Origin: Streptococcus anginosus
GTDB taxonomy: Bacteria > Bacillota > Bacilli > Lactobacillales > Streptococcaceae
Direction: 5' to 3'
NCBI RefSeq assembly: GCF_900636475.1
Contig: NZ_LR134283.1
Span: 1,860,001-1,924,000 of the forward strand
Length of the DNA stretch: 64,000 bases
The notes beneath the pieces are model-generated. The model was not told the DNA's origin. It saw nothing but the letters and a program-made list of their open reading frames with translations, and ran no database searches. The number at the start of each line of letters is the position of its first letter. The stretch's first letter is position 1. The translations under genes and the position numbers were made by a program. Shown in pieces: positions 27,312 to 38,968 of the stretch.

Positions 27312-28445
27312 ATGAACAATACAGAATATTATGACCGTCTAGGTGTCTCTAAGAATGCATCTCAGGATGAGATCAAGAAAGCCTATCGGAAATTATCAAA
27401 AAAATATCACCCAGACATCAATAAAGAACCGGGTGCTGAAGAGAAATACAAGGAAGTCCAAGAGGCCTATGAAACCTTGAGTGATGAGCAAAAACGAGCA
27501 GCCTATGACCAATATGGTGCTGCGGGTGCTAATGGAGGCTTCGGTGGTGGAGCTGGCGGTTTCGGTGGCTTTGATGGTTCTAGCTTTGGTGGCTTTGAAG
27601 ATATTTTCTCTAGCTTCTTTGGTGGAGGCGGTGCAAGTCGCAATCCAAACGCACCTCGTCAAGGAGATGATTTGCAATATCGAGTCAACCTTAAGTTTGA
27701 AGAAGCCATTTTTGGCACAGACAAAGAAATTAAATACAATCGTGAGGCGACCTGTCATACTTGTCATGGCTCTGGTGCGAAACCAGGAACCAATCCAGTC
27801 ACTTGTAGCCGCTGTCATGGGGCAGGCGTGATCAATGTGGATACACAAACACCTCTTGGAATGATGCGCCGTCAGGTGACCTGTGATGTCTGTCATGGAC
27901 GTGGACAAGAAATCAAAGACCCTTGCCAAACTTGTCACGGAACAGGGCATGAAAAGCAAGCCCATAGTGTTCATGTTAAAATTCCAGCAGGTGTTGAAAC
28001 TGGTCAACAAGTTCGCTTATCTGGGCAAGGTGAAGCTGGTTTCAATGGTGGACCTTATGGTGATTTGTATGTCGTCGTTCAGGTGGAATCAAGTGACAAG
28101 TTTGAACGGGATGGATCAACCATTTATTATAAGCTCAATCTCAATTTCGTTCAAGCAGCTTTAGGTGACAGCGTGGAAATACCAACCGTTCACGGTGATG
28201 TGGAATTAACCATTCCAGAAGGAACACAAACTGGCAAACGCTTCCGCCTGCGTGGAAAGGGAGCACCGAGCCTTCGTGGCGGCAGTATGGGAGACCAGTA
28301 TGTCACAGTCAATGTTGTAACACCGACAGGACTTAACGACAAACAAAAAGCAGCGTTGAAAGAGTTCGCAGAAGCTGGTGATATGAAAATCAATCCAAAG
28401 AAAAAAGGTTTCTTTGATAAAATGAAAGATGCCTTTGAGCAATAA
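27312..28445 (+). CDS. dnaJ: Molecular chaperone DnaJ (Hsp40)
   Basis: A 377-residue type I J-protein. J domain (residues 1-70) with the essential YHPDINKE; Gly/Phe-rich linker (about 75-110); a zinc domain with four CxxCxG-type repeats ([32 protein letters not shown]); C-terminal substrate-binding domains. It stimulates DnaK ATPase and delivers clients. The ATG at 27312 matches the family start, but no convincing ribosome site precedes it, only CTTTGTATCTTATATT, so initiation may be weak or unusual. Confidence 0.97.
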   Translation: MNNTEYYDRLGVSKNASQDEIKKAYRKLSKKYHPDINKEPGAEEKYKEVQEAYETLSDEQKRAAYDQYGAAGANGGFGGGAGGFGGFDGSSFGGFEDIFSSFFGGGGASRNPNAPRQGDDLQYRVNLKFEEAIFGTDKEIKYNREATCHTCHGSGAKPGTNPVTCSRCHGAGVINVDTQTPLGMMRRQVTCDVCHGRGQEIKDPCQTCHGTGHEKQAHSVHVKIPAGVETGQQVRLSGQGEAGFNGGPYGDLYVVVQVESSDKFERDGSTIYYKLNLNFVQAALGDSVEIPTVHGDVELTIPEGTQTGKRFRLRGKGAPSLRGGSMGDQYVTVNVVTPTGLNDKQKAALKEFAEAGDMKINPKKKGFFDKMKDAFEQ

Positions 28446-28446
28446 G

Positions 28447-28475
28447 AAAAGAGCAGTTTGACGCTGCTCTTTTAT
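28447..28475. terminator. Convergent terminator after dnaJ
   Basis: AAAAGAGCAG / CTGCTCTTTT, ten pairs with a seven-base loop and T/A tracts on both sides. It ends dnaJ and the convergent Nudix gene. Confidence 0.88.
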
Positions 28476-28476
28476 A

Positions 28477-28962
28477 TTATAAGGATAAAATTGTGTGTTT
28501 TTCATCTTTGGTGATGACGCGCTTGATACCAGTTGGTTGTGTGGAAACAAGTTTTGCTAGAAAATTTGGGTAGGCTTGATACTCATCCATTCGATCTAGT
28601 GGAATCCATTCAACTGTTTCGGCAGCAGAAAAGCTTGGGAACTGCTGGCCTTTTGACTTCATCAAGTAATAAAAGGAAATTTCATGGCAATTCAGACCAG
28701 CTAATTTGCCAGAACTTTGTTGGAAAAAATTTTCGTGAATGAACAGCAATCGATCGATTTCGTAGTCCTGTCCAGTTTCTTCCTTAATTTCTCGAAGAAT
28801 AGCTTCTTCTGAAGTTTCTCCTAGCTGAACAGCTCCACCTAAAGGATAAAAATAATCCTCGTTTGGATTGGTCATAAAAGCAAGCGCGCCTTCTTCAATA
28901 ATGACGGCAGCAGCTTTGTAACGAAATCGAGATTTCGTTTCGCAAAAAGTAATATCAGTCAT
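28477..28962 (-). CDS. Nudix hydrolase
   Basis: A 161-residue Nudix protein that hydrolyses a nucleoside-diphosphate-linked compound. The Nudix box GX5EX7REUXEEXGU is intact: GGAVQLGETSEEAILREIKEETG (residues about 44-66). It starts at ATG 28962 after GGAGGAAAG. Monocistronic, convergent with dnaJ. The substrate cannot be predicted. Confidence 0.9.
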   Translation of the reverse strand: MTDITFCETKSRFRYKAAAVIIEEGALAFMTNPNEDYFYPLGGAVQLGETSEEAILREIKEETGQDYEIDRLLFIHENFFQQSSGKLAGLNCHEISFYYLMKSKGQQFPSFSAAETVEWIPLDRMDEYQAYPNFLAKLVSTQPTGIKRVITKDEKHTILSL

Positions 28963-29037
28963 TTATCTTTCCTCCGTATTCTAGTGTAGCATATTTTTAA
29001 TGAAAATCTGTCCCCGGACAGTTGTGTTTTTAGTTTC

Positions 29038-29066
29038 TTGTTTTCCAATTTATTTCTTGTTACAAT
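29038..29066 (+). promoter_or_regulatory. truA promoter, predicted leaderless start
   Basis: TTGTTT (29038-29043), a 17-base spacer ending in an extended TGT, and TACAAT (29061-29066). Transcription would start at or next to the A of the ATG at 29073. No ribosome-binding site lies between. Confidence 0.7.
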
Positions 29067-29072
29067 AAACAC

Positions 29073-29822
29073 ATGACACGATATAAAGCGATTATTTCTT
29101 ACGATGGTCATGACTTTGCTGGTTTTCAGCGGCAACCTCATGCTCGCAGCGTCCAAGAAGAGATTGAAAAGACTTTAACTAAAATCAACAGGGGAGAACT
29201 GGTAATCATTCATGGAGCTGGACGCACAGACAGCGGTGTTCATGCTTTGGGGCAGGTTATTCATTTTGATTTGCCACAAAAAAGAGATGAAGAAAAGTTG
29301 CGTTTTGCGCTTGATACGCAAACACCGGAGGACATTGATTTTATCAGTGTAGAAGAAGTAAATGAGGATTTTCATTCTAGATATTGGAAACATAGTAAGA
29401 CCTATGAATTTATAGTAGATGTTGGACGCCCTAAAAATCCTATGATGCGCCATTATGCAACGCATTTTCCTTATCCTTTGGACATTTCTTTAATAAAAAA
29501 TGCTATTGCAAAGCTCGAAGGAACTCACGATTTTACGGGTTTCACAGCTTCAGGGACTAGTGTGGAAAATAAAGTTCGGACGATTACAGAAGCACGCTTA
29601 GACTTTGATGAGAAACGTAATTTTCTGATTTTTACTTTTTCTGGCAATGGATTTTTATATAAGCAAATTCGCAATATGGTCGGTACTTTATTGAAAATTG
29701 GAAATAAACGAATGCCAGTTGAGCAAATTGATAGAATTTTAACAGAGAAAAATCGTCATTTGGCTGGACCAACAGCAGCACCAAACGGACTTTATCTAAA
29801 GGAGATACGATATGAAGAATAA
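29073..29822 (+). CDS. truA: tRNA pseudouridine(38-40) synthase TruA
   Basis: A 249-residue synthase that makes pseudouridine at positions 38-40 of tRNA anticodon arms. Seen: the start [20 protein letters not shown], the catalytic Asp in [25 protein letters not shown], and [14 protein letters not shown]. Complete. The mRNA is probably leaderless. It overlaps the next gene by 11 bases. Confidence 0.95.
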   Translation: MTRYKAIISYDGHDFAGFQRQPHARSVQEEIEKTLTKINRGELVIIHGAGRTDSGVHALGQVIHFDLPQKRDEEKLRFALDTQTPEDIDFISVEEVNEDFHSRYWKHSKTYEFIVDVGRPKNPMMRHYATHFPYPLDISLIKNAIAKLEGTHDFTGFTASGTSVENKVRTITEARLDFDEKRNFLIFTFSGNGFLYKQIRNMVGTLLKIGNKRMPVEQIDRILTEKNRHLAGPTAAPNGLYLKEIRYEE

Positions 29823-30585
29823 CTTTATTTTAGCTATATCAGGAAATGATATTTTTAGTGGTGGCGGACTGCATGCTGATTTAGCAACCTACACGGTCAA
29901 CCAACTGCATGGTTTTGTGGCGGTGACTTGCTTGACCGCTATGACAGAGCAAGGTTTTGAGGTTATTCCTGTAGACACGACCGTCTTTGCTCAGCAGCTC
30001 AATTCTCTCAAGAATGTGCCTTTCTCAGCCATTAAACTGGGGCTTTTGCCAAATATAAAAGTGGCAGATTTGGCTTTGGATTTTGTGAAAGCTCATGCAG
30101 AGATTCCTGTTGTGTTAGATCCTGTCTTGGTTTGCAAGGAAACCCATGATGTGGAGGTTTCGGCACTTCGAGATGAGCTCATCAAGTTTTTTCCTTATAC
30201 AAACATTATCACGCCTAATTTACCAGAAGCTGAACTCTTGGCTCAAAAAGAGTTGCGAACATTGGAGGATGTCAAAGAAGCAGCTAGACATCTCCATTCT
30301 TTGGGGGCTAAATCCGTTGTTATCAAAGGAGGAAATCGCTTAGATGCTCAAAAAGCGATAGATGTTTTTTATGACGGCGAACAATTTCAAATTTTGGAAT
30401 CACCTGTTTTAGAAAACAATAACACGGGCGCTGGCTGCACCTTTGCTTCCAGCATTGCCAGTCAGTTATTACTAGGAAAATCAACTTTTGAAGCAGTTCA
30501 AAACTCAAAAGAATTTGTTTACCGAGCTATCCAACATTCAGACCAATATGGAGTTGTTCAATATGAAAAAGAATCAGACGCATAA
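29812..30585 (+). CDS. Pyridoxal/hydroxymethylpyrimidine kinase (PdxK/ThiD family)
   Basis: A 257-residue ribokinase-fold vitamin kinase. Seen: [22 protein letters not shown] near the N-terminus, [24 protein letters not shown], and the anion-hole and catalytic motif [16 protein letters not shown]. Family members phosphorylate pyridoxal-type vitamers or hydroxymethylpyrimidine (thiamine salvage); sequence alone does not decide between them. It overlaps truA upstream and the ECF S-component gene downstream, so imported vitamin is probably phosphorylated here. Confidence 0.85.
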   Translation: MKNNFILAISGNDIFSGGGLHADLATYTVNQLHGFVAVTCLTAMTEQGFEVIPVDTTVFAQQLNSLKNVPFSAIKLGLLPNIKVADLALDFVKAHAEIPVVLDPVLVCKETHDVEVSALRDELIKFFPYTNIITPNLPEAELLAQKELRTLEDVKEAARHLHSLGAKSVVIKGGNRLDAQKAIDVFYDGEQFQILESPVLENNNTGAGCTFASSIASQLLLGKSTFEAVQNSKEFVYRAIQHSDQYGVVQYEKESDA

Positions 30586-31030
30586 ACTTGTCCTTTTATC
30601 CATGATTGCTGCGTTGACAGTTGTTTTGGGATATTATTTAAAAATTCCAACGCCAACGGGAATTTTAACTTTTCTTGATGCAGGAATTTTCTTTACCGCC
30701 TTTTATTTTGGTAGAAAAGAAGGAGCAATTGTTGGTGGTTTAGCCGGATTTCTTATTGATTTGATTTCGGGTTATCCGCAGTGGATGTTTTTTAGTTTGA
30801 TTTTTCATGGTCTACAAGGCTATTTTGCTGGTTTTAAAGGGAAAAGTCGTTATCTTGGTTTAGTATTAGCGACGCTTGTTATGGTAGGAGGTTATGCTCT
30901 CGCTTCCACGATTATGCATGGTTGGGGAGCAGCTTTTCCAGAAATATTTCCTAACTTTTGCCAAAATACCTTAGGAATAGTTGTCGGGGCAATCTTAAAT
31001 AAACTGTTAGTAGATGTTTTGAAAAAATAA
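30563..31030 (+). CDS. ECF transporter S component
   Basis: A 155-residue integral membrane substrate-binding subunit with five to six hydrophobic spans ([37 protein letters not shown] and others). S components capture vitamins and use a shared EcfAA'T module encoded elsewhere. I chose ATG 30563, which has TGGAG nine bases upstream; an in-frame ATG at 30548 lacks one. Overlap with the kinase gene points to a vitamin B6 or thiamine precursor as substrate. This is inference from context. Confidence 0.83.
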   Translation: MKKNQTHKLVLLSMIAALTVVLGYYLKIPTPTGILTFLDAGIFFTAFYFGRKEGAIVGGLAGFLIDLISGYPQWMFFSLIFHGLQGYFAGFKGKSRYLGLVLATLVMVGGYALASTIMHGWGAAFPEIFPNFCQNTLGIVVGAILNKLLVDVLKK

Positions 31031-31066
31031 AGTAAATAAGGGGTGTTGTGCCCTTTTTACTTTTAA
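31030..31066 (+). terminator. Terminator after the truA operon
   Basis: AAGTAAATAAGGG pairs with CCCTTTTTACTTT across a short loop, with the T tract within and after the right arm. Confidence 0.75.
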
Positions 31067-31127
31067 GAATTTCAGTTTGTAAAAGCGATAAAAATCATTT
31101 ATAATACAATTAAAACGAGGTGAAATC

Positions 31128-31691
31128 ATGGATTTACAAGAATTGAAAAAACAAACACAAATCATTTTAACAGATGTTTTAGAAAAATCAGCCCTTTCTT
31201 CCGGTGATATTTTTGTACTGGGCTTGTCTTCCAGTGAGGTGATTGGAGGACATATTGGAAAAAATTCCAGCCAAGAAGTGGGAGAAGTTATTGTAAAAAC
31301 TATGCTGGAGTTGTTATCCGAGCGCGGTCTTTATTTAGCTGTTCAAGGATGCGAACATGTGAATCGCGCTTTGGTCGTGGAGAAAGAATTAGCGCAAAAA
31401 CAAAACCTGGAAATTGTCAATGTCTTGCCAACTCTTCATGCTGGTGGAAGTGGTCAATTAGCAGCTTTTAAATATATGAACAACCCAGTTGAAGTGGAAT
31501 TTATTACGGCTCAAGCAGGGATGGACGTCGGAGATACGGCAATTGGTATGCATATTAAGCACGTCCAAATTCCAGTACGACCAATTTTACGAGAACTAGG
31601 AGAAGCGCATGTGACTGCGCTTGCCAGTCGTCCAAAGCTAATCGGTGGAGCGCGAGCTGCTTACCAAAAAGATAAAATTCGGAAAGCATAA
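31128..31691 (+). CDS. UPF0340/TIGR01440 family protein
   Basis: A 187-residue protein of the YwlG (UPF0340) family, of unknown function. Typical segments: [49 protein letters not shown], and [20 protein letters not shown]. It has conserved Cys and His residues in GCEHVNRA. It is monocistronic, with its own TATAAT-type -10 (about 31101) and the ribosome site GAGGTG. Confidence 0.88.
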   Translation: MDLQELKKQTQIILTDVLEKSALSSGDIFVLGLSSSEVIGGHIGKNSSQEVGEVIVKTMLELLSERGLYLAVQGCEHVNRALVVEKELAQKQNLEIVNVLPTLHAGGSGQLAAFKYMNNPVEVEFITAQAGMDVGDTAIGMHIKHVQIPVRPILRELGEAHVTALASRPKLIGGARAAYQKDKIRKA

Positions 31692-31744
31692 AGAGCAAAA
31701 TCAGCAAATGGACGGAAAAATCGTTAAATTTTTCATTAGAAAAT

Positions 31745-31774
31745 TTGTGAAATAACGTGTATTTATGGTATAAT
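31745..31774 (+). promoter_or_regulatory. tig promoter
   Basis: TTGTGA (31745-31750), an 18-base spacer with an extended TGG, and TATAAT (31769-31774). A TAAGGAG ribosome site follows. Confidence 0.7.
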
Positions 31775-31811
31775 TGATTGTATTCAATAAATTTTAAGGA
31801 GAAATGACAGA

Positions 31812-33095
31812 ATGTCTGTATCATTTGAAAACAAAGAAACAAATCGCGGAGTTTTGACATTTACAATCAGTCAAGAACAAATCAAGCCAGAATTGGATCG
31901 CGTGTTTAACTCAGTTAAGAAAACTCTGAATGTACCAGGTTTCCGTAAAGGTCATCTTCCTCGTCCGGTGTTTAACCAAAAATTTGGGGAAGAAGCTCTT
32001 TACCAAGACACACTGAACGCCCTTCTCCCAGCTGCTTATGAAGCTGCTGTTAAAGAAGCAGAGATCGAAGTTGTTGCTCAACCACAATTTGATGTGGCGT
32101 CTATGGAAAAAGGTCAAGATTGGACCATTACTGCGGAAGTGGTTACAAAACCCGAAGTAAAATTAGGTGAGTATAAAAACTTAGAAGTATCTGTTGATGT
32201 CTCTAAAGAAGTATCTGATGCAGATGTAGATGCAAAAATTGAACGCGAACGCAACAATTTAGCAGAACTTGTATTAAAAGAAGACAAGGCTGCTAATGGT
32301 GATACAGTTGTGATTGATTTTGTTGGAACAGTTGACGGCGTTGAATTTGACGGTGGTAAAGGAGATAACTTCTCACTTGAACTTGGAAGCGGTCAATTCA
32401 TTCCAGGTTTTGAGGATCAATTGGTTGGACATGCTGCTGGTGAAACAGTAGAAGTAAACGTGACATTCCCAGAAGACTATCAAGCAACAGACCTTGCAGG
32501 TAAAGATGCTAAGTTTGTTACAACCATTCATGAAGTCAAAGAAAAAGAAGTTCCAGAACTAGATGATGAACTAGCGAAAGACATTGATGAAGATGTTGAA
32601 ACACTTGACGAATTAAAAGAAAAATACCGCAAAGAATTAGCTAAATCAAAAGAAATTGCTTTTGATGACGCAGTCGAATCTGCAGCGCTTGATCTTGCAG
32701 TAGAAAATGCAGAAATCGTTGAGTTGCCAGAAGAAATGGTTCACGAAGAAGTTCACCGCTCTGTAAATGAATTCCTTGGAAACATGCAACGTCAAGGTAT
32801 TTCACCAGATATGTATTTCCAAATTACTGGTACAACGCAAGAAGATCTTCACAAGCAACATGAAGCTGATGCTGAAAAACGTACTAAGACAAACCTTGTG
32901 ATTGAAGCTGTTGCGAAAGCAGAAGGATTTGAAGCAAGTGATGAAGATATTGAAGCAGAAATTGCTTCTCTTGCCGCTGATTACAATATGGAAGTAGAAC
33001 GCGTTCGTCAACTTCTTTCAGCAGATATGTTGAAACATGATATTGTGATTAAAAAAGCCGTTGAATTGATTACAAGTACTGCAAAAGTAAAATAA
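31812..33095 (+). CDS. tig: Trigger factor
   Basis: A 427-residue ribosome-associated chaperone and prolyl isomerase. The N-terminal ribosome-binding domain carries the signature [13 protein letters not shown] loop (residues about 42-50). The FKBP domain (about 160-245) includes [20 protein letters not shown] and [16 protein letters not shown]. The helical C-terminal domain holds clients. Complete, monocistronic, with its own promoter and terminator. Confidence 0.97.
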   Translation: MSVSFENKETNRGVLTFTISQEQIKPELDRVFNSVKKTLNVPGFRKGHLPRPVFNQKFGEEALYQDTLNALLPAAYEAAVKEAEIEVVAQPQFDVASMEKGQDWTITAEVVTKPEVKLGEYKNLEVSVDVSKEVSDADVDAKIERERNNLAELVLKEDKAANGDTVVIDFVGTVDGVEFDGGKGDNFSLELGSGQFIPGFEDQLVGHAAGETVEVNVTFPEDYQATDLAGKDAKFVTTIHEVKEKEVPELDDELAKDIDEDVETLDELKEKYRKELAKSKEIAFDDAVESAALDLAVENAEIVELPEEMVHEEVHRSVNEFLGNMQRQGISPDMYFQITGTTQEDLHKQHEADAEKRTKTNLVIEAVAKAEGFEASDEDIEAEIASLAADYNMEVERVRQLLSADMLKHDIVIKKAVELITSTAKVK

Positions 33096-33110
33096 TCGAG
33101 CGATAACATA

Positions 33111-33149
33111 AGGCAAGTTCAGTCAGAGAATTGGCTGAATTGCCTTTTT
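33111..33149 (+). terminator. tig terminator
   Basis: AGGCAAGTTCAG / CTGAATTGCCT stem, near perfect, followed by T5. Confidence 0.88.
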
Positions 33150-33221
33150 GCTTCTTTTTATATAAAAGCGGAAGTCATTTTAGTGAGAAAGTGATTTTCT
33201 TGAATAGAGGATAAAATTCTT

Positions 33222-33250
33222 TTGACGAAAGCAGATTTTTATCGTACAAT
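33222..33250 (+). promoter_or_regulatory. rpoE promoter
   Basis: TTGACG (33222-33227), a 17-base spacer, TACAAT (33245-33250). The 75-base leader contains the compact hairpin AGGGC-GGAA-GCCCT (33296-33309). Confidence 0.75.
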
Positions 33251-33331
33251 AAAAAGTAGCGAAAAATTCAATAAATTAAATATTTGAGAGCCAACAGGGC
33301 GGAAGCCCTCAGACTTAAAAGGAGATTGACT

Positions 33332-33919
33332 TTGGAATTAGAAGTATTTGCTGGACAAGAAAAAAGTGAACTTTCTATGATTGAAGTAGCGCGTGCTATC
33401 TTAGAAACACGTGGTCGCAATCATGAAATGTATTTTAATGATCTTGTCAATGAAATTCAAAATTACCTTGAAAAATCAAATAGTGATATTCGTGAAGCCT
33501 TGCCACTTTTTTATACAGAGCTAAATGTAGACGGCAGTTTCATTCCTCTTGGAGATAACAAATGGGGCTTGCGTTCATGGTATGCGATTGACGAGGTGGA
33601 TGAAGAAATTATCACACTTGAAGAAGACGATGAAGAAACTCCGAAGAAACGGAAGAAGAAACGTGTGAACGCCTTTATGGACGGTGATGAAAATGCTATT
33701 GATTACAGTGATGATGATCCAGAGGATGAAGACTCATACGAAGCTGATCCTGCTCTAAGTTACGACGAGGACAATCCGGACGACGAGAAGAGTGAAGTTG
33801 AAGCGTATGATGCTGAAATCAATGAAATCGCACCTGATGATTTAGGTGAAGAAGTCGAACTCAATGAAGAGGACGAAGATTATTCTGACGATGAAGTAGA
33901 TGGAGAAGATGAAGAATAG
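33332..33919 (+). CDS. rpoE: DNA-directed RNA polymerase subunit delta
   Basis: A 195-residue delta subunit that speeds recycling of RNA polymerase in Gram-positive bacteria. The N-terminal folded domain ([20 protein letters not shown]...[11 protein letters not shown]) is followed by a long disordered tail of Asp/Glu. I chose TTG 33332, seven bases after AAAAGGAGA; this gives the known N-terminus, while the longer frame has no ribosome site. Upstream of pyrG, as in Bacillus. Confidence 0.93.
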   Translation: MELEVFAGQEKSELSMIEVARAILETRGRNHEMYFNDLVNEIQNYLEKSNSDIREALPLFYTELNVDGSFIPLGDNKWGLRSWYAIDEVDEEIITLEEDDEETPKKRKKKRVNAFMDGDENAIDYSDDDPEDEDSYEADPALSYDEDNPDDEKSEVEAYDAEINEIAPDDLGEEVELNEEDEDYSDDEVDGEDEE

Positions 33920-33951
33920 TCAAATTTAATGATGTATTCTTATTTTCTTAT

Positions 33952-33987
33952 TTGACAAAAGTTTTATTCTGCGATATTATAATATCG
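33952..33987 (+). promoter_or_regulatory. pyrG promoter with GGGC initiation site
   Basis: TTGACA (33952-33957), a 17-base spacer, -10 TATTAT (33975-33980), then AATATC and GGGC with the predicted start at G33987. Confidence 0.8.
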
Positions 33988-34038
33988 GGCACTTCTTTTA
34001 AGAAGTCGAAGCTCCCTAGCTCTAGGGAGCTATTTTTG
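33987..34038 (+). promoter_or_regulatory. pyrG CTP-sensing attenuator
   Basis: The transcript would begin GGGC. A terminator, AGCTCCCTAG / CTAGGGAGCT (34010-34031) plus T5, follows. Its 5' arm carries CUCCCU, which can pair with extra Gs added by stuttering at GGG when CTP is scarce. This is the arrangement established for Bacillus subtilis pyrG. An additional ACTTCTT/AAGAAGT hairpin (33991-34006) lies between. Confidence 0.85.
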
Positions 34039-34092
34039 TTTTGCTATTCATGAACACGTCTTAAAAAGCAATGGACGTTGTATTTTAGATAA

Positions 34093-35712
<1,620 letters not shown>

Positions 35713-35717
35713 TAGAA

Positions 35718-35773
35718 TGAGACAGGCTTCCATGATTGGTATCACAATCTGGAGCCTATTCCAGTCTTTTTAA
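35718..35773 (+). terminator. pyrG terminator
   Basis: GACAGGCTTCC...ATTG pairs with CAAT..GGAGCCT (one bulge), followed downstream by GTCTTTTT. About 170 bases of AT-rich sequence without a gene separate it from the next ATG. Confidence 0.7.
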
Positions 35774-35942
35774 TATCTTTTATAAATAAAAAATCTTATC
35801 AGTATAACAAATTGGTGCAAGATTTTAAATGAAATCTACAACTAGATTGTCATAAAAAGCAGTGGTTTAGCAATAAAATAAGACTTTTTGCAAAGGATTT
35901 AATAGTTAATCAATTCCCTAAATTATTATTCGGAGGTAGATC

Positions 35943-36629
35943 ATGATGAAGTTTATACTTGATGAAAGTCTCGTAGCGCTTGGAATTAAAAATGTGGTAA
36001 TTGGCATTGCCAAAAATGTAGATCCACATGCGCCTTTATCCGCTTCATTTTTGGAAAAGCAAAAAGAAATGGAAAAGTGGGTCTTGAAATGCGATGTGGA
36101 TGAAGTGTCTGATGATGCAGTCATTCAAGGCTACAAAGATTTGTTGCAAAGTGTTGGTCGCAGTGTCAAGAAGAATCCTCCCACTGTTTTGGCGCTTATT
36201 CGGAATATTCGACATCGTGGTTCTATTCCGCATATTAACAGTATTATTGATATTTACAATGTCGAATCTTTGCATTCTTTACTAGCTATTGGTGGACATG
36301 ATTTGGATAAAATAGAGGAGCAGATAGAGTTTACTGTTAGCCAAAATGAAGACGTTTTTCTGCCGATTTTATCTACGGAAAAACACGTTTCTCCCACGGA
36401 TTACGTCTATCGTGACAAGAAAGGTATTCTAGCGTGGTTGGACGTTCGTGATGGAGAACATTATAAATTTGATGATGAGACAAAGAATGCTATTTTTATC
36501 ATTCAAGGAAATGCTCATACATCTGTTGAAATGCGTTTAGAAGCACTCAAGCGCATTGAGAAAGATTTGGCAGAATGTATGCCGAATCTGGATTTTGAAA
36601 CGTATGTCATTCACCCAGAGGGGAAATAA
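35943..36629 (+). CDS. B3/B4 tRNA-binding domain protein
   Basis: A 228-residue stand-alone protein related to the B3/B4 editing domain of phenylalanyl-tRNA synthetase beta. Seen: NPPTVLALIRNIRHRGSIPHINSIIDIYNVESLHSLLAIGGHD and the Asp/Gly-rich ILAWLDVRDGEHYKF. Such proteins may deacylate mischarged tRNA; this is inferred from the fold. ATG 35943 follows CGGAGG; ATG 35946 is equally possible. Monocistronic. Confidence 0.85.
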   Translation: MMKFILDESLVALGIKNVVIGIAKNVDPHAPLSASFLEKQKEMEKWVLKCDVDEVSDDAVIQGYKDLLQSVGRSVKKNPPTVLALIRNIRHRGSIPHINSIIDIYNVESLHSLLAIGGHDLDKIEEQIEFTVSQNEDVFLPILSTEKHVSPTDYVYRDKKGILAWLDVRDGEHYKFDDETKNAIFIIQGNAHTSVEMRLEALKRIEKDLAECMPNLDFETYVIHPEGK

Positions 36630-36737
36630 CCTAAAAAGCAATGTATCCATCAATAGGATACGAGAAGTGAGTCCGTTGTTTGAAAGCATTTCGGCTCACA
36701 GCAACGTTTTTTGTTGAAAGATTTGTTTTGAAAATTC

Positions 36738-36765
36738 TTTACTTTTTAGTAAGATATAGTATAAT
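36738..36765 (+). promoter_or_regulatory. Promoter of the first peptide-binding protein gene
   Basis: TTTACT (36738-36743), a 16-base spacer, TATAAT (36760-36765), then CGGAGG and the ATG at 36796. Confidence 0.75.
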
Positions 36766-36795
36766 TAGAATATATCATACTTTTCGGAGGTAACT

Positions 36796-38772
36796 ATGAA
36801 AAAAAGTAAAATCATCGCAGTTGCGGGGCTAGCTCTTTTAACGTCTGGTCTTTTAGCTGCTTGCTCGGGTTCGAAATCGAACTCAGCTGAAACAAAATTT
36901 GGTTATGTGTATTCTAGTGATCCAGAAACTTTGGATTATGTAACATCAGGAAAAGCAACCACTAGCGATCTTGTGACAAATGGAGTTGACGGATTGTTAG
37001 AAAATGACAAATATGGAAATCTTGTACCATCAATGGCTAAGTCATGGACTGTATCAAAAGATGGTTTAACCTATACTTATAAACTTCGTAAGGGTGCCAA
37101 ATGGTACACATCAGAAGGGGAAGAATACGCAGAAGTTAAAGCGCAAGACTTTGTAACTGGTTTGAAACATGCTGCCGATAAAAAATCTGAGGCGCTTTAT
37201 TTGGTTCAAAACTCAATTAAAGGTTTAGATGCTTACGTGAATGGTCAAACAAAAGACTTTTCAACGGTAGGTGTGAAAGCAGTTGATGATTATACTGTTC
37301 AGTATACATTGAACAAGCCAGAACCATATTGGAATTCTAAGACAACCTCTGCCATTATGTGGCCAATCAATGCCGAATTTTTGAAATCTAAAGGAAATAA
37401 ATTTGGCCAATCAACAGACCCTAACTCAATCCTTTATAATGGACCATTCTTGATGAAAGCTATCACAGCAAAATCTGCGGTAGAATATGTTAAAAACAAA
37501 CATTATTGGGATAAAGATAAAGTAAAAGTTGATAGCATTAAACTTGCTTACTATGATGGTCAAGACCAAGACTCATTGGCTCGTAATTTCAAAGATGGGG
37601 CATACTCATACGCACGCCTCTTCCCAACAAGTTCAAACTTTGCAACTTTTGAAAAACAATTCAAGGACAATATCTATACAGCAGAAGCAGGCTCTGGAAC
37701 GGCTGCTTTAGCCCTTAATATTGACCGTCAATCTTACAACCATACGGCTAAGAAAACAGATGAAGAAAAAAATTCAACGAAAAAGGCATTGTTGAACAAA
37801 GACTTCCGTCAAGCTTTGAACTTTGCACTTGACCGCGAATCTTATGCAGCACAAGTAAATGGTAAAGATGGTGCTGCCACAGCAATCCGTAATATGTTTG
37901 TACCATCAAATTTTGTTCAAGTTGGTGAAAAATCATTTAGTGATGTTGTAGAAGAAAAATTAGCAAGCTATGGCGATGACTGGAAGGGTGTCAAACTAGC
38001 TGATTCACAAAATGGCTTGTACAATCCAACAAAAGCAAAAGCAAAATTTGCAAAAGCAAAAGAAGCTTTGCAAGCTCAAGGTGTGAAATTCCCAATCCAT
38101 TTAGATGTTCCTACTGTAGAAACTTCTAAGAACTATGTTGCTCGTATGCAATCTTTGAAACAGTCTGTTGAAAAAGTACTTGGTAAAGAAAATGTTGTCA
38201 TGGACTTGAACATGATGTCAGAAGATGACTTTAACAACGTCACTTACTATGCTCCAAATGCAGCTGGAGAAGACTGGGATATCTCAGGCGCTGTTGGTTG
38301 GAATCCCGACTATCAAGATCCATCTACTTATCTTGACATTTTGAAATCAACATCTTCTGATAATACGAAAACTTGGTTTGGATTTGACTCTGGTAGTGAA
38401 AATGCTGGTGCTAAAGCAGTTGGCTTGGACGAATATAATAAATTAGTCGATGAAGCAGGTGCAGAAACAACAGACATTGCAAAACGTTATGAAAAATATG
38501 CAGCAGCACAAGCTTGGTTAACAGACAGTTCACTTGTCTTACCAACAATGGCTTCAACTGGTGCAGGAACATTTGTGTCACGTCTTCAACCATTCTCAGG
38601 TGCGTTTGCACAAACAGGTAGCAAAGGTAGCTCAACCTACTATAAATACATTAAAGTCGGTAAAGATGCTGTCACGAAGAAAGACTATGAAGCAGCTAAG
38701 AAGAAATGGCAAAAAGAAAAAGTTGAATCTAACAAAAAAGCTCAAGACGAATTAGCTGATCATGTAAAATAA
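36796..38772 (+). CDS. amiA: Oligopeptide ABC transporter binding lipoprotein AmiA
   Basis: A 658-residue lipoprotein that captures oligopeptides outside the membrane for the AmiCDEF permease. Signal peptide with lipobox LLAACS (Cys at about 23). The SBP family 5 domain has PETLDYVTSGKA, YNGPFLMKAITAKSAVEYV and NPDYQDPSTYLDIL, and ends in KKAQDELADHVK. Own promoter and terminator. It is a tandem paralogue of the next gene, about two thirds identical by eye. Such proteins also carry signalling peptides in streptococci. Confidence 0.94.
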   Translation: MKKSKIIAVAGLALLTSGLLAACSGSKSNSAETKFGYVYSSDPETLDYVTSGKATTSDLVTNGVDGLLENDKYGNLVPSMAKSWTVSKDGLTYTYKLRKGAKWYTSEGEEYAEVKAQDFVTGLKHAADKKSEALYLVQNSIKGLDAYVNGQTKDFSTVGVKAVDDYTVQYTLNKPEPYWNSKTTSAIMWPINAEFLKSKGNKFGQSTDPNSILYNGPFLMKAITAKSAVEYVKNKHYWDKDKVKVDSIKLAYYDGQDQDSLARNFKDGAYSYARLFPTSSNFATFEKQFKDNIYTAEAGSGTAALALNIDRQSYNHTAKKTDEEKNSTKKALLNKDFRQALNFALDRESYAAQVNGKDGAATAIRNMFVPSNFVQVGEKSFSDVVEEKLASYGDDWKGVKLADSQNGLYNPTKAKAKFAKAKEALQAQGVKFPIHLDVPTVETSKNYVARMQSLKQSVEKVLGKENVVMDLNMMSEDDFNNVTYYAPNAAGEDWDISGAVGWNPDYQDPSTYLDILKSTSSDNTKTWFGFDSGSENAGAKAVGLDEYNKLVDEAGAETTDIAKRYEKYAAAQAWLTDSSLVLPTMASTGAGTFVSRLQPFSGAFAQTGSKGSSTYYKYIKVGKDAVTKKDYEAAKKKWQKEKVESNKKAQDELADHVK

Positions 38773-38781
38773 TACATTTAT

Positions 38782-38827
38782 AAAAGCGGGTGAAACTCAC
38801 TTAAAAGTGGGTTTCATCTGCTTTTTT
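38782..38827 (+). terminator. Terminator after amiA
   Basis: AAAAGC..TGAAACTCAC pairs with GTGGGTTTCA..GCTTTT, followed by T tracts. It makes the second binding protein dependent on its own promoter. Confidence 0.82.
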
Positions 38828-38907
38828 CTATCTATAAAATTGTAAGGTTAATATAATCCCTTTGATACTAGGTTTTAAAAATATGTCATAAAATTTAGAA
38901 AATTCTA

Positions 38908-38936
38908 TTTACTTTTTATATTTTGTGTGCTAGAAT
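38908..38936 (+). promoter_or_regulatory. Promoter of the second binding protein gene
   Basis: TTTACT (38908-38913), a 17-base spacer, TAGAAT (38931-38936). The -35 is the same hexamer as at amiA, suggesting the promoter was copied with the gene. Confidence 0.75.
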
Positions 38937-38968
38937 GTATAAAAATAATGATTTTGGGAGGAATATTC

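Noticed and set aside
27396..28010. Long open frame (204 codons) on the minus strand inside dnaJ
   Set aside because: It mirrors the biased codons and repeats of dnaJ, has no ribosome site or promoter, and its protein is low complexity.
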